DNA of 21,920 bases from an uncultured Eggerthellaceae bacterium. Its GTDB lineage: Bacteria; Actinomycetota; Coriobacteriia; Coriobacteriales; Eggerthellaceae. The first letter of the stretch is position 1. Each line of letters starts with the position of its first letter. Positions 1 through 6,762 of this stretch are shown piece after piece. The stretch lies in the NCBI GenBank assembly GCA_910588435.1, contig CAJUPL010000027.1, positions 1-21,920 of the forward strand. The letters run 5' to 3'. A program made the translations under genes and the position numbers. The notes below the pieces were generated by a model that did no database searches, was not told the DNA's origin, and saw nothing but the letters and a program-made list of their open reading frames with translations.

Positions 1-224
1 CGGGCAAGTTACGCATTGCTGGCGCAATGCTGCGCTTCCAATGGAAGCGCCCACACATGGGGGATCAATGCTGCGGCTGCAATGCAGCCGCCTACCGCAG
101 AGGTTTCGATTGAATAGGCGCGCGGGAGCGCGCCAAGGCCGCTACAGATGCATGAGCGATAAGCGAATGCAGCTGTTAAAGGCCGTAATAAACGGAGCGG
201 GCACAGCGTGCCCGCGACACCGGA
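1..224. repeat. Mosaic hairpin repeat block downstream of ribF
   Basis: No gene is seen here. Positions 2-8 are the right arm of a hairpin cut by the window edge. Next come a 7-bp stem with a TGGC loop (13-30), the palindrome 32-50 with a CAATG centre, and a second palindrome at 73-91 with the same centre but different stem bases. Positions 117-134 form a 7-bp stem closed by a GGGA loop, followed by AAGGCCGCTAC (135-145), a variable hairpin (143-176) and GTTAAAGGCCG. The order matches 9275-9480, so this is one copy of a dispersed family. The same bases provide the ribF terminator on the minus strand. Confidence 0.85.
186..215 (-). terminator. Intrinsic terminator after ribF
   Basis: Positions 197-215 form an 8-bp G+C-rich stem (GCGGGCAC/GTGCCCGC) with a 3-nt loop. 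On the minus strand the hairpin is followed by TCCGTTTATT. It starts 10 bases past the ribF stop, where the six-gene riboflavin operon ends. The U-tract is interrupted, so its efficiency is uncertain. Confidence 0.65.
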
Positions 225-1151
225 TCAGGGCAGGTTGCGGACTGCCTCTATATCAGCTGTGATCTGGGCGATCAGGTCATCGGTGTTGCTGAACTTGATG
301 TTCGGACGCAGGTACTTCGCAGGGATCACACGGATCTGCTTGCCCAGCAGATCGCCATCGAAATCCAGGATGTGGACCTCAGCCGCAACATCTATCTCAG
401 GCTGGAACGTGGGTGACTTCCCGATGCAGATGGCCGCCGGATGCATCTGACCCTCAACAAGCGCGCGCCCAGCGTACACGCCCTCCTCTAGGACGCGATC
501 CTCCGGCGCCAGATTCACGTTGGCAGTTGCCACCCCCATCTCATGCCCACGCCCATACCCAGACTGCACCACTCCGGCAAACGAATACGGATGCCCTAGC
601 AGCTCATTCGCCTGTTCCACCTGCCCAGCCTGGAGCAGTTCGCGAATGCGGGTAGCCGTGATGGGCTTGCCATCTGCTATCAGCAGCGGATGCGCATGGA
701 CATGCATGTCAGGCGCGTTCGCAGAGGCCCACTCGAAGATGTCCTGCACGGTGCCGCTAGCGTTCGCACCGAACCGGAAGTCCTCGCCAACATGCAGATG
801 CGCGGGCGCAGACTGTCCGAAGAACCGGTCCAGGAACTCCGCCGGCTGCATGGAGAAGAGCTCCGAGGTTGCAGGCAGCACCACCAGCTCATCAACGCCT
901 GATGCCTCAAGCGCGGCTAGCCGCTCCTCATCAGTCATCAGCCGCTTGAAGCCAGGGCGCGCGAAGACCTCGTCCGGATCCTTGCTGAACGTGATGGCCG
1001 CGCTTCGGCCACCAGAGCCCACAGCCGTGACGATGGCCTCGTCTATCAGGAACCGATGCCCTCTGTGCAGCCCGTCGAAGACGCCGAAAGCGCACGATGC
1101 ACCTTCGAGCACCTCTGAATCTGAGCCAGCATCAATGCAGTGACGCGCCAC
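225..1151 (-). CDS. ribF: Bifunctional riboflavin kinase / FAD synthetase
   Basis: RibF phosphorylates riboflavin to FMN and then adenylylates FMN to FAD in the cytoplasm. The N-terminal nucleotidyltransferase half shows GVFDGLHRGH (residues 23-32), GEDFRFG (122-128) and the TATRIR segment near 166-170. The C-terminal kinase half shows GYGRGHEMGVATAN (198-211) and AEVHILDFDGDL (257-268) with the expected catalytic Glu. The usual PTAN of the kinase metal/nucleotide site reads ATAN here, so Pro is lost but Thr and Asn are kept. The length, 308 residues, is normal for the family. The start is GTG directly abutting the TGA of the upstream gene, with AAGGGAG ahead of it, so translational coupling is likely. 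It is the last gene of the riboswitch-controlled operon, converting the imported vitamin to cofactor. Confidence 0.95.
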   Translation of the reverse strand: MARHCIDAGSDSEVLEGASCAFGVFDGLHRGHRFLIDEAIVTAVGSGGRSAAITFSKDPDEVFARPGFKRLMTDEERLAALEASGVDELVVLPATSELFSMQPAEFLDRFFGQSAPAHLHVGEDFRFGANASGTVQDIFEWASANAPDMHVHAHPLLIADGKPITATRIRELLQAGQVEQANELLGHPYSFAGVVQSGYGRGHEMGVATANVNLAPEDRVLEEGVYAGRALVEGQMHPAAICIGKSPTFQPEIDVAAEVHILDFDGDLLGKQIRVIPAKYLRPNIKFSNTDDLIAQITADIEAVRNLP

Positions 1152-1637
1152 TCATTCGCTCCCTTCAAAGCTAGGTGTCAGATCACCCGACCTCTGACAT
1201 TCGGACCCCTCACATGCGATCTTGGTCCAGCTACCATCTATCTCACAATACCAAGCCTCAGCGCCCGTGATGGTGAAGAACGTCAGGTCTTCGTCATCAG
1301 GGCTATCCCAGCTCTCCCCAAGGGCCACCATATGGCGAAAGCCCTCCTGGCGCGTCTGCGCGTTCGCGATATCACGAAGGTCAGCCTGCCCGCGCATGAT
1401 CAGCCAGCCGGAACCTGGCTTCCAAGCCGTGAGCTCCACGTTCGGGTTCGCGTGCATCTCACGATAGACGTCCTTCGCCTTCGACGTGCAGAACACGATC
1501 TGCCCGTCTTGCAGCTCAGCAAAGCTGAACGGGCGAACATGCGGCGCGGGACCGGCCGGGGTGTCTTCCACCGTTGCCATGTACCAAGCCGGTACGCTTC
1601 GCAGGTAATCCACTATCTCCTCTTTGCTTGAGATCAT
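1152..1637 (-). CDS. PNPOx-like split-barrel flavoprotein
   Basis: A 161-residue protein of the pyridoxamine-5'-phosphate-oxidase-like / NimA-type split beta-barrel group. These proteins bind FMN or related flavins; the substrate cannot be told from sequence. Recognisable parts are the N-terminal helix, a first barrel strand with YMATVEDTPAGPAPHVRPF, the FCTSKAKDVYREMHANPNVELTAWKPGSGWLIMRG core split over residues 50-85, and a C-terminal strand with an aromatic-rich segment WYCEIDGSWTKIACE. I chose the ATG at 1637 because AAGGAG lies 6 bases before it; an in-frame ATG nine codons upstream has no such site. It lies between ecfT and ribF in the flavin operon, which fits a flavin-dependent or flavin-binding role. 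The reaction is unknown. Confidence 0.85.
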   Translation of the reverse strand: MISSKEEIVDYLRSVPAWYMATVEDTPAGPAPHVRPFSFAELQDGQIVFCTSKAKDVYREMHANPNVELTAWKPGSGWLIMRGQADLRDIANAQTRQEGFRHMVALGESWDSPDDEDLTFFTITGAEAWYCEIDGSWTKIACEGSECQRSGDLTPSFEGSE

Positions 1638-1670
1638 GCCATCTCCTTTCCGAATCATGCCCAAGTGAGC

Positions 1671-2474
1671 TCAGATGATGCAGTTCATGATGACCACGCA
1701 CGCCGCCATCAGCGCCACGACCACGCTGCCAACGCCGTCCCGCCAGCTCGTTCGCAGCGGATTCAGGCGCGTTGTGCCCACGCCGCCGTGATAGCACCTG
1801 GCCTCCATAGCGGCAGAGAGCGTATCCGCATGCCGGAACGCGCTTGCGAACAGCGGAACGATCAGCGACGCCATAGTGCTGAATCCGCCCTTGAAGGGGT
1901 TCATCGTGAGCGTGGCTCCGCGGCTTTTCTGCGCGCGAGATATCACAGAGAGTTCTTGCATGAACTGCGGCAGGAAGCGCAAGGCAAGCCCCAAGATCAT
2001 GGAAAGCTCGTGCGCCGGCACGCCAATGCGAGCAAGCGGGGATATCAAGCGCTCGAATGCGGCCGTGATGTCGAGCGTTGTGGTGGTGAGCGTGAGCAGG
2101 CTCATGGCCAGCAGCAACAGCAGCAGACGGCATCCGATGAACGCAGCGGATATCAGCCCGTCCTCGCTCACGCAGATGATGCCGAACTGGAAGTAGACAG
2201 TACCGCCCTGCACGAACAGGATGTTCAGCACTGCCGTCAGGATCACTATCACCAGAAGCGGCCCTACCGCGCGCACCGCCTGCGCAAGCGGGATGCGGCT
2301 TGCCGCATAGAAGAGGATGACGAACGCCGCCGCAACGGCCAGAGACGCCGCATTGCCCGCGCAGAGGATGATCACCATCACTGCAATGGATAGGATGCAT
2401 TTCACGCGCGGATCCATGTGGTGCACGAAGGAGTCCTCGGGCCAGTACTGCCCGATGATGGCGCGTTCATTCAT
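1671..2474 (-). CDS. ecfT: ECF transporter transmembrane component EcfT
   Basis: EcfT is the membrane scaffold of energy-coupling-factor vitamin importers. It couples the two ATPases to the substrate-binding S component through cytoplasmic coupling helices. Four to five hydrophobic segments are visible in residues 25-125. The coupling region carries two ARG-type motifs, SRAQKSRGATL near residue 185 and AMEARCYHGG near 225. Its 267 residues are normal. The start is uncertain: ATG at 2474 has GGGTGAG five to six bases upstream, while an in-frame GTG at 2483 is also open. Either way the start lies inside the end of ecfA2, so translation is probably coupled. The module sits with ribU under the FMN riboswitch, but EcfT/A proteins can serve other S components encoded elsewhere. 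Confidence 0.93.
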   Translation of the reverse strand: MNERAIIGQYWPEDSFVHHMDPRVKCILSIAVMVIILCAGNAASLAVAAAFVILFYAASRIPLAQAVRAVGPLLVIVILTAVLNILFVQGGTVYFQFGIICVSEDGLISAAFIGCRLLLLLLAMSLLTLTTTTLDITAAFERLISPLARIGVPAHELSMILGLALRFLPQFMQELSVISRAQKSRGATLTMNPFKGGFSTMASLIVPLFASAFRHADTLSAAMEARCYHGGVGTTRLNPLRTSWRDGVGSVVVALMAACVVIMNCII

Positions 2475-3471
2475 GGCGCTCACCCGCTTCGGCCCCCAGC
2501 ATCGTCTGGGGTATCACGCCCGCCGCCTCCCGCCCAACTTGAGCTGCGATATCCTCCGCCAATGAGCTCATGTCATACAACGGCCGGTCAAGCTTGAACC
2601 CCGCCTGTCGCAGCTTCACGGCAAGAGCCTGTGCGGCAGGAACGCCAAGCCCAACAGCCTTCAACGCCGCCGGATCCGCAAAGACCTCGTCAGGCGCACC
2701 CAGCGCGAAGATCCGCCCCTCTGACAGGATCAAGATCCGCTCACAGAGCCGAGCCAGGTCCTCCATGGAATGAGACACCATGACGATGGTCCTCCCAGAA
2801 TCATGCAGGCTCTCAAGCAGCCCCAGGAACTCATCGCGCGCGCCCGGATCGATCCCCGCCATGGGCTCATCCAAGATGAGCACGGCAGGCTCCATGGCAA
2901 GCACGCCCGCAATGGCAACACGGCGCTGCTGCCCGCCTGACAGGCTGAACGGACTGCGCTCCGCCACTTCATCAAAGGGAAGCCCAACAAGCCGGAGCCC
3001 TTCGCGAACGCGCCTATCAACCTCTGCCGCATCCATCTTCCGGCTCCTGGGGCCGAACGCCACGTCATCGTAGACCGTGTTCGCGAACAGCTGATGCTCC
3101 GGATATTGGAAGACGAGCCCTATCTCCTCGCGCGCCCGGGCCGCATCATGCTTGCTGCTGAGGTCCAAGCCGTCGAAGGTGACGCGCCCCTCAGTTGGGC
3201 GGATCAAACCGTTCATGATCTGCAGCAACGTGGATTTGCCGCTGCCGGTGTGCCCCGCAATGCCGAAGAACTCCCCTTCGCGGATGCTAAACGACACATC
3301 GCGCAACGCCCAGATATCTTGAGGGTCATTCCCCCAGTCCGCACGGCGCGCCTCCGCACTAGCACCCACAGCTTCCGCCCGCGCCCCAGAGCGCGCACGC
3401 GCACGCCGCGCCTTTCGCTCGCCCTCCGGCCCGGAGTAGCTATAGCTCACGCTCTCTACAGCAAGGCGCAT
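2467..3471 (-). CDS. ecfA2: ECF transporter ATPase EcfA2 with N-terminal insertion
   Basis: One of the two ATP-binding subunits that power riboflavin uptake. Motifs in order: Walker A GHTGSGKST (73-81), Q-loop in VFQYPEHQLF (the PEHQLF form typical of EcfA2), signature SLSGGQQ (176-182), Walker B VLILDEP (197-203) and the switch His in MVSHSM (234). At 334 residues it is about 45-50 longer than usual. The extra length is mostly an Ala/Arg-rich stretch at residues 17-52, between the first strand and the normal WALRDVSFSI strand, and its role is unknown. The ATG has GGAGGAG five bases upstream and overlaps the end of ecfA1 by 16 bases. The pair with ecfA1 should form the asymmetric ATPase heterodimer. 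Confidence 0.94.
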   Translation of the reverse strand: MRLAVESVSYSYSGPEGERKARRARARSGARAEAVGASAEARRADWGNDPQDIWALRDVSFSIREGEFFGIAGHTGSGKSTLLQIMNGLIRPTEGRVTFDGLDLSSKHDAARAREEIGLVFQYPEHQLFANTVYDDVAFGPRSRKMDAAEVDRRVREGLRLVGLPFDEVAERSPFSLSGGQQRRVAIAGVLAMEPAVLILDEPMAGIDPGARDEFLGLLESLHDSGRTIVMVSHSMEDLARLCERILILSEGRIFALGAPDEVFADPAALKAVGLGVPAAQALAVKLRQAGFKLDRPLYDMSSLAEDIAAQVGREAAGVIPQTMLGAEAGERHE

Positions 3472-4286
3472 AGCTGCTCCTCCAGCTCATCTTGCGTGAT
3501 GCAGACAGGCACCGGAACGCCCAGCTCTTGCAGCTTGACTGACAGCTGGCATGCGAACGGGGCCTCCAAGGAAAGCTCTTGCAGCTCAGACGCACGGCTG
3601 AGCACATCATCTGGCGTGCCGTCCATTCGAATGGTGCCCGCATCAAGCACCACCACCCTGTCTGCTTGGGCTGCCTCGTCCATGAAATGGGTGATCATGA
3701 TGATGGTCATGCCTGACTCATGAAGCTGCCCGATCAGGCGCATGAGGCCGGATCTTCCACGAGGGTCCAGCATGGCCGTGGCCTCATCCAGCACCAGAAG
3801 CGCCGGCTCCATGGCAAGCGCGCCTGCTATGCACACGCGCTGCTTCTGGCCGCCTGAGAGCGCATGCGTCTCATGCAGCTGGAACCCTTGCAGGCCAACC
3901 TCTTGGATGGAATCCTGCACGCGCTCCCGCAGCTCAGGGTTCTCCACCCCTAAGTTCTCCGGCCCGAACGCCACCTCGTTCTCTATCAGTGTTGCCACTA
4001 TCTGATCGTCCGGATTCTGGAAGACGAACCCCGCGTTGGATCTGATGAAGAACAGCTGCTCAGGCTCTTTCGTGTTCGCGCCGAACACGAAGACGCTCCC
4101 TTCAGTTGGCTTCAACAGTGCGTCCACATGCTTCGCCAGCGTTGACTTGCCGGAACCGTTGTCGCCTAAGATGCAGAGGAACTGCCCTTGCGGCACGCTA
4201 AGGTTCAGGTCCTGGAAGACGAACGAGGCGCCGTCATAGCTGAACGAGGCATGCTGGAAGTCGACGAATGCAGGGTCTGCGCCCAT
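3456..4286 (-). CDS. ecfA1: ECF transporter ATPase EcfA1
   Basis: Partner ATPase of EcfA2 in the energy-coupling-factor module. Motifs in order: Walker A GDNGSGKST (41-49), Q-loop GFVFQNPDDQIVATLIENEV (86-105; the NPDDQ form is characteristic of EcfA1), signature LSGGQ (143-147), Walker B LLVLDEA (163-169) and switch His200 in MITHFM. Its 276 residues are typical. It starts at ATG 15 bases after the ribU stop with GGGAG-AAGG ahead of it, and its 3' end overlaps ecfA2. Transcription is expected from the FMN-riboswitch promoter, making the whole energy-coupling module flavin-responsive. Confidence 0.94.
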   Translation of the reverse strand: MGADPAFVDFQHASFSYDGASFVFQDLNLSVPQGQFLCILGDNGSGKSTLAKHVDALLKPTEGSVFVFGANTKEPEQLFFIRSNAGFVFQNPDDQIVATLIENEVAFGPENLGVENPELRERVQDSIQEVGLQGFQLHETHALSGGQKQRVCIAGALAMEPALLVLDEATAMLDPRGRSGLMRLIGQLHESGMTIIMITHFMDEAAQADRVVVLDAGTIRMDGTPDDVLSRASELQELSLEAPFACQLSVKLQELGVPVPVCITQDELEEQLCALL

Positions 4287-4301
4287 TGCCTTCTCCCGGC
4301 T

Positions 4302-4925
4302 CTATGCCTGCTTGCCGTCAGGCAGCATCAGGCGGCTGACCGCCTTGTACACCACGATGGTGAGCACAGAATTCAGGATGCCTTTGAGCAGGTTGAACGG
4401 GATCAAGATGGGGATGATCATGACCACGACAGCGTCAATGGGCACGCCCAGCCATGCGGGCGTCACCACCAGGTTGCCCAGGATGGCCATCACAACGCCA
4501 GCGATGATCCCGCAGATCAACCCGATGACCTGGCCTTGGATGGAATGCATCCGCTTGTAGATGAACGCAGATGGCAGCACGAACCCAACCACCACCAGCG
4601 CATTCATGATGGCGCCCGTGAGGTCTGCGAACAGGATCCCGTGCGCCACCACTGAGATGAGGCCGCACGCAACGCCCGCAGCTGGCCCGTAGGCGAACCC
4701 GCAGATGGCCGCAGGCACGATGGAAGCGTCATAGGAGAGCCACGCAACCCCCGGCAGCAACGGGAATTCCACGAATGAGAGCAATACTGAGATGGCACAG
4801 AGGAGCGCAATGGTGACCAGGATCTTCGTTGACCACCTGTTCGTGTTCTCCAGCACTGCCTGTGCCTTGGGTTGGCGAAGCGTGCGCGTTGCACGTGCCT
4901 CCGCCTGCTGATGTTCTTTTGGCAT
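4302..4925 (-). CDS. ribU: Riboflavin ECF transporter S component RibU
   Basis: Membrane protein that binds riboflavin (and often FMN) outside the cell and passes it inward with EcfA1/A2/T. After a charged N-terminus (1-32) about six hydrophobic segments follow. The family-typical stretch with FVEFPLLPG, then AAICGFAYGPAAGV, then VLPSAFIYKR is present, and the last helix region has PFNLLKGILNSVLTIVVYK, the usual RibU ending. The length is 207 residues. The ATG at 4925 has AAGGTGAT about six bases upstream, immediately after the riboswitch. Identification rests on both the protein pattern and the RFN element just upstream, which agree. First gene of the operon. Confidence 0.93.
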   Translation of the reverse strand: MPKEHQQAEARATRTLRQPKAQAVLENTNRWSTKILVTIALLCAISVLLSFVEFPLLPGVAWLSYDASIVPAAICGFAYGPAAGVACGLISVVAHGILFADLTGAIMNALVVVGFVLPSAFIYKRMHSIQGQVIGLICGIIAGVVMAILGNLVVTPAWLGVPIDAVVVMIIPILIPFNLLKGILNSVLTIVVYKAVSRLMLPDGKQA

Positions 4926-4942
4926 GCGTCATCACCTTCTGC

Positions 4943-5085
4943 CTCTTCCATCCGGACTTTGACCGTTGGCTTCGGACTTTCACCGAATCAGCCTGCGCCG
5001 CGTTGACGAGCAGGGTCGCGGGCTTGCGAACGCATCTAGCTGGTTCGCTTACCGCCAGTGAGGAGTTCCACCTCGCCCTGAAACA
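4943..5085 (-). promoter_or_regulatory. FMN riboswitch (RFN element)
   Basis: Read on the minus strand, the conserved RFN blocks occur in order: AGGGCGAGGTGGAACTCC, then CACTGGCGGTAAGC, an AAGCCCGCGA block, then GGTGAAAGTCCGAAGCC, AACGGTCAAAGTCCGGATG and GAAGAGG. These are the signature junction sequences of the FMN aptamer. The 3' end lies about five bases from the ribU Shine-Dalgarno site (AAGGTGAT). No separate terminator hairpin fits between them, so control is probably by hiding the ribosome site when FMN is bound. A switching partner strand was not pinned down. Confidence 0.95.
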
Positions 5086-5099
5086 GATAACGGGTCAGG

Positions 5100-5105
5100 A
5101 TTATA
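5100..5105 (-). promoter_or_regulatory. -10 box of the riboflavin operon
   Basis: A perfect TATAAT on the minus strand lies about 15 bases before the first conserved riboswitch block, which places the transcript start just upstream of the aptamer. No good -35 is visible; that region overlaps the frc terminator hairpin. Confidence 0.6.
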
Positions 5106-5113
5106 GCCATACT

Positions 5114-5146
5114 TGCAAGAGAAGCGGCCCGCAAGATTGCGGGCCG
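5114..5146 (-). terminator. Terminator after frc
   Basis: A 9-10 bp stem (CGGCCCGCA/TGCGGGCCG, 5125-5146) with a short AGAT loop begins 31 bases after the frc stop and is followed on the minus strand by CTTCTCTTGC. It separates frc from the riboflavin operon. Its arm sequence (GCGGGCCGCTTCT) is shared with the terminator after the universal stress gene at 18456-18481. Confidence 0.75.
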
Positions 5147-5176
5147 TCCCATTGCGAGCTTGGTGCCATTCGCAGG

Positions 5177-6505
5177 CTATTTCTTGATGACCTTCACCGC
5201 TGGATTGTGCGGGGTCTCCGGTGCCTGCAGGACGCCCTTGCTGGTGAACTCCTGCACCTGGTCTGCCGTGTAGCCTAAGCCCTCCAGGATCTCTTGGTTG
5301 TTCTCGCCCAGATCTGGTGCGCGCTTGTACTCCGGCTTGAAGTTGGACATGGTGAACGGAAGGCCGATGGTCTTGAACTTGCCGCGCGCGCCGCCCTGAT
5401 CGATCTCAGGGATGGTGCCGTCGGTGGTGAGGTCCGGATCATGCTCAAGCTCATACCAGTCAAGCACGGGGCCCACAGGCACGCCAGCAGCGCCTAGCTT
5501 GTCAGTCAGCTCGAACTTGTCGTACTGCTTCGTGTACTCTTCGATGATGGGGTACAGCTCCTTCTTGTGCAGCTGACGGTTCTCCCACGGGGTGAACTTC
5601 GGATCGGTTGCCAGCTCAGGCTTGCCGATGGCGTCGCAGAGCTCCTTGAAGCCCTTCTCAGAGTTCTGGACCACGATGTAGACGTAAGCATTCGGGTCAG
5701 TCTCCCAGCCCTTCGCCTTGTAGCACCAGCCGATGACCTGGCCGCCTTCGGTGTTCTCTGCGCGCGGGATGGCCTTGCCCCAGTTGAAGTCTGGGTAGAC
5801 CTCGTAGTGCGGTAGCGCACCCAGGTTGTCCAGCATGATCTGGTCACGGAGCTTGATGCGGCAGAGGTTCAGCACTGCGTTCTGCATTGACTGATACACG
5901 TAGCAGCCCTCGCCGGTGTGTTGGCGCTGCACCAGCGCTGACAGGATGCCGATCAGGAAGTGCATGCCGGTGTTGGAGTCCCCCAGTGCGGCCGCTGACT
6001 GGGTTGGGATGTTGAACGGATTCTCATTCCAGCCAGTGGTTGACGCGGCGCCACCTGCTGATTGCGCCACAGGCTCGAACGCCTTCACGTGTGCGAAGCG
6101 GCTGCCCTGGTTGAAGCCCTTGAGCGATGCCATGATGCACTTCGGGTTGATCTTGTGGACGACGTCCCAGCCGAAGCCCAGCTTCTCAACGTCTCCAGGC
6201 CCGATGTTCTCGCAGAAGATGTCTGCGTCTTTCAGCAGTTTGGTCAAGATCTCCTTGCCCTCTTCGGTCTTGACGTTCAGCGTGAGGGACTTCTTGTTCG
6301 CGTTCAGCTGAAGATAGTAGACGCTCCAAGAATCAGCGATGTCCAAGAGCTCCGTACGGGTTGGGTCACCACCGGGGCGCTCGATCTTGATCACCTCAGC
6401 GCCCATCCACGCCAAGAATTGCGTGCAAGACGGGCCAGATTGGACCTCTGTCCAGTCGATGACCTTGATGCCGGCAAGAGGTGCTGTGTTGGTTGCATCT
6501 GCCAT
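5177..6505 (-). CDS. frc: Formyl-CoA:oxalate CoA-transferase
   Basis: Class III (CaiB/BaiF) CoA-transferase. The family member it resembles most moves CoA from formyl-CoA to oxalate, feeding oxalyl-CoA decarboxylase in oxalate catabolism. The N-terminus has VQSGPSCTQ with the conserved Gln (22), GAEVIKIERPGGDPTR and NANKKSLTLNVKT. The catalytic Asp is D176 in ALGDSNTGMH. The downstream AVLNLCRIKLRDQ and CKGWETD-type segments (here YKAKGWETDPNAYVY) match Oxalobacter-type Frc closely. The glycine loop, GGGGQ in Oxalobacter, is TEGGQ here (252-256). The ATG at 6505 has AAAGGAG six bases upstream, giving 442 residues; an in-frame ATG 26 codons earlier lacks such a site. No oxalyl-CoA decarboxylase is in the window, so the oxalate role is inferred from homology. 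Confidence 0.88.
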   Translation of the reverse strand: MADATNTAPLAGIKVIDWTEVQSGPSCTQFLAWMGAEVIKIERPGGDPTRTELLDIADSWSVYYLQLNANKKSLTLNVKTEEGKEILTKLLKDADIFCENIGPGDVEKLGFGWDVVHKINPKCIMASLKGFNQGSRFAHVKAFEPVAQSAGGAASTTGWNENPFNIPTQSAAALGDSNTGMHFLIGILSALVQRQHTGEGCYVYQSMQNAVLNLCRIKLRDQIMLDNLGALPHYEVYPDFNWGKAIPRAENTEGGQVIGWCYKAKGWETDPNAYVYIVVQNSEKGFKELCDAIGKPELATDPKFTPWENRQLHKKELYPIIEEYTKQYDKFELTDKLGAAGVPVGPVLDWYELEHDPDLTTDGTIPEIDQGGARGKFKTIGLPFTMSNFKPEYKRAPDLGENNQEILEGLGYTADQVQEFTSKGVLQAPETPHNPAVKVIKK

Positions 6506-6762
6506 GTTCGCTCCTTTTACGTTCGCGTCGTGCAATGTGATGGCCTGAATATAGGTTTCGAACTCACCGAACTCGGACCCCAACCCGGATTGCCACTGAA
6601 GTGCGGAACGAATGTTTAGCAGCTGTTACTGCACAGAGCCCATAGCTAGTGCAGAATTCCTTCGGAAACAGTTGGGTAGCTATGAGACGCTGACGTCTAT
6701 ATATGTGCTGACAGGTCATATAGTCAGGTCAACGACATGAAGCCTAAATGGAGGAGCGCTGA
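6506..6762. promoter_or_regulatory. Divergent control region frc / secreted protein gene
   Basis: Both flanking genes must be transcribed from here. On the plus strand an AT-rich stretch CTATATATG (6697-6705) and GGTCAACGACATGAAGCC (6727-6744) resemble the two ends of the palindrome clusters at 8796, 20991 and 21561, with the middle missing, so it may be a deleted copy used as a promoter or operator. TATAGT at 6719-6724 is a possible -10 for the plus gene. On the minus strand TATATT near 6549-6554 could serve frc. No convincing -35 boxes are seen. Confidence 0.35.

Noticed and set aside
1516..2400. Long open frames opposite or out of phase with ecfT (1516-2400 minus, 1665-2393 plus)
   Set aside because: They overlap a clearly recognised EcfT frame, show Arg/His/Gly-rich composition typical of off-frame high-GC DNA, and have no family resemblance.
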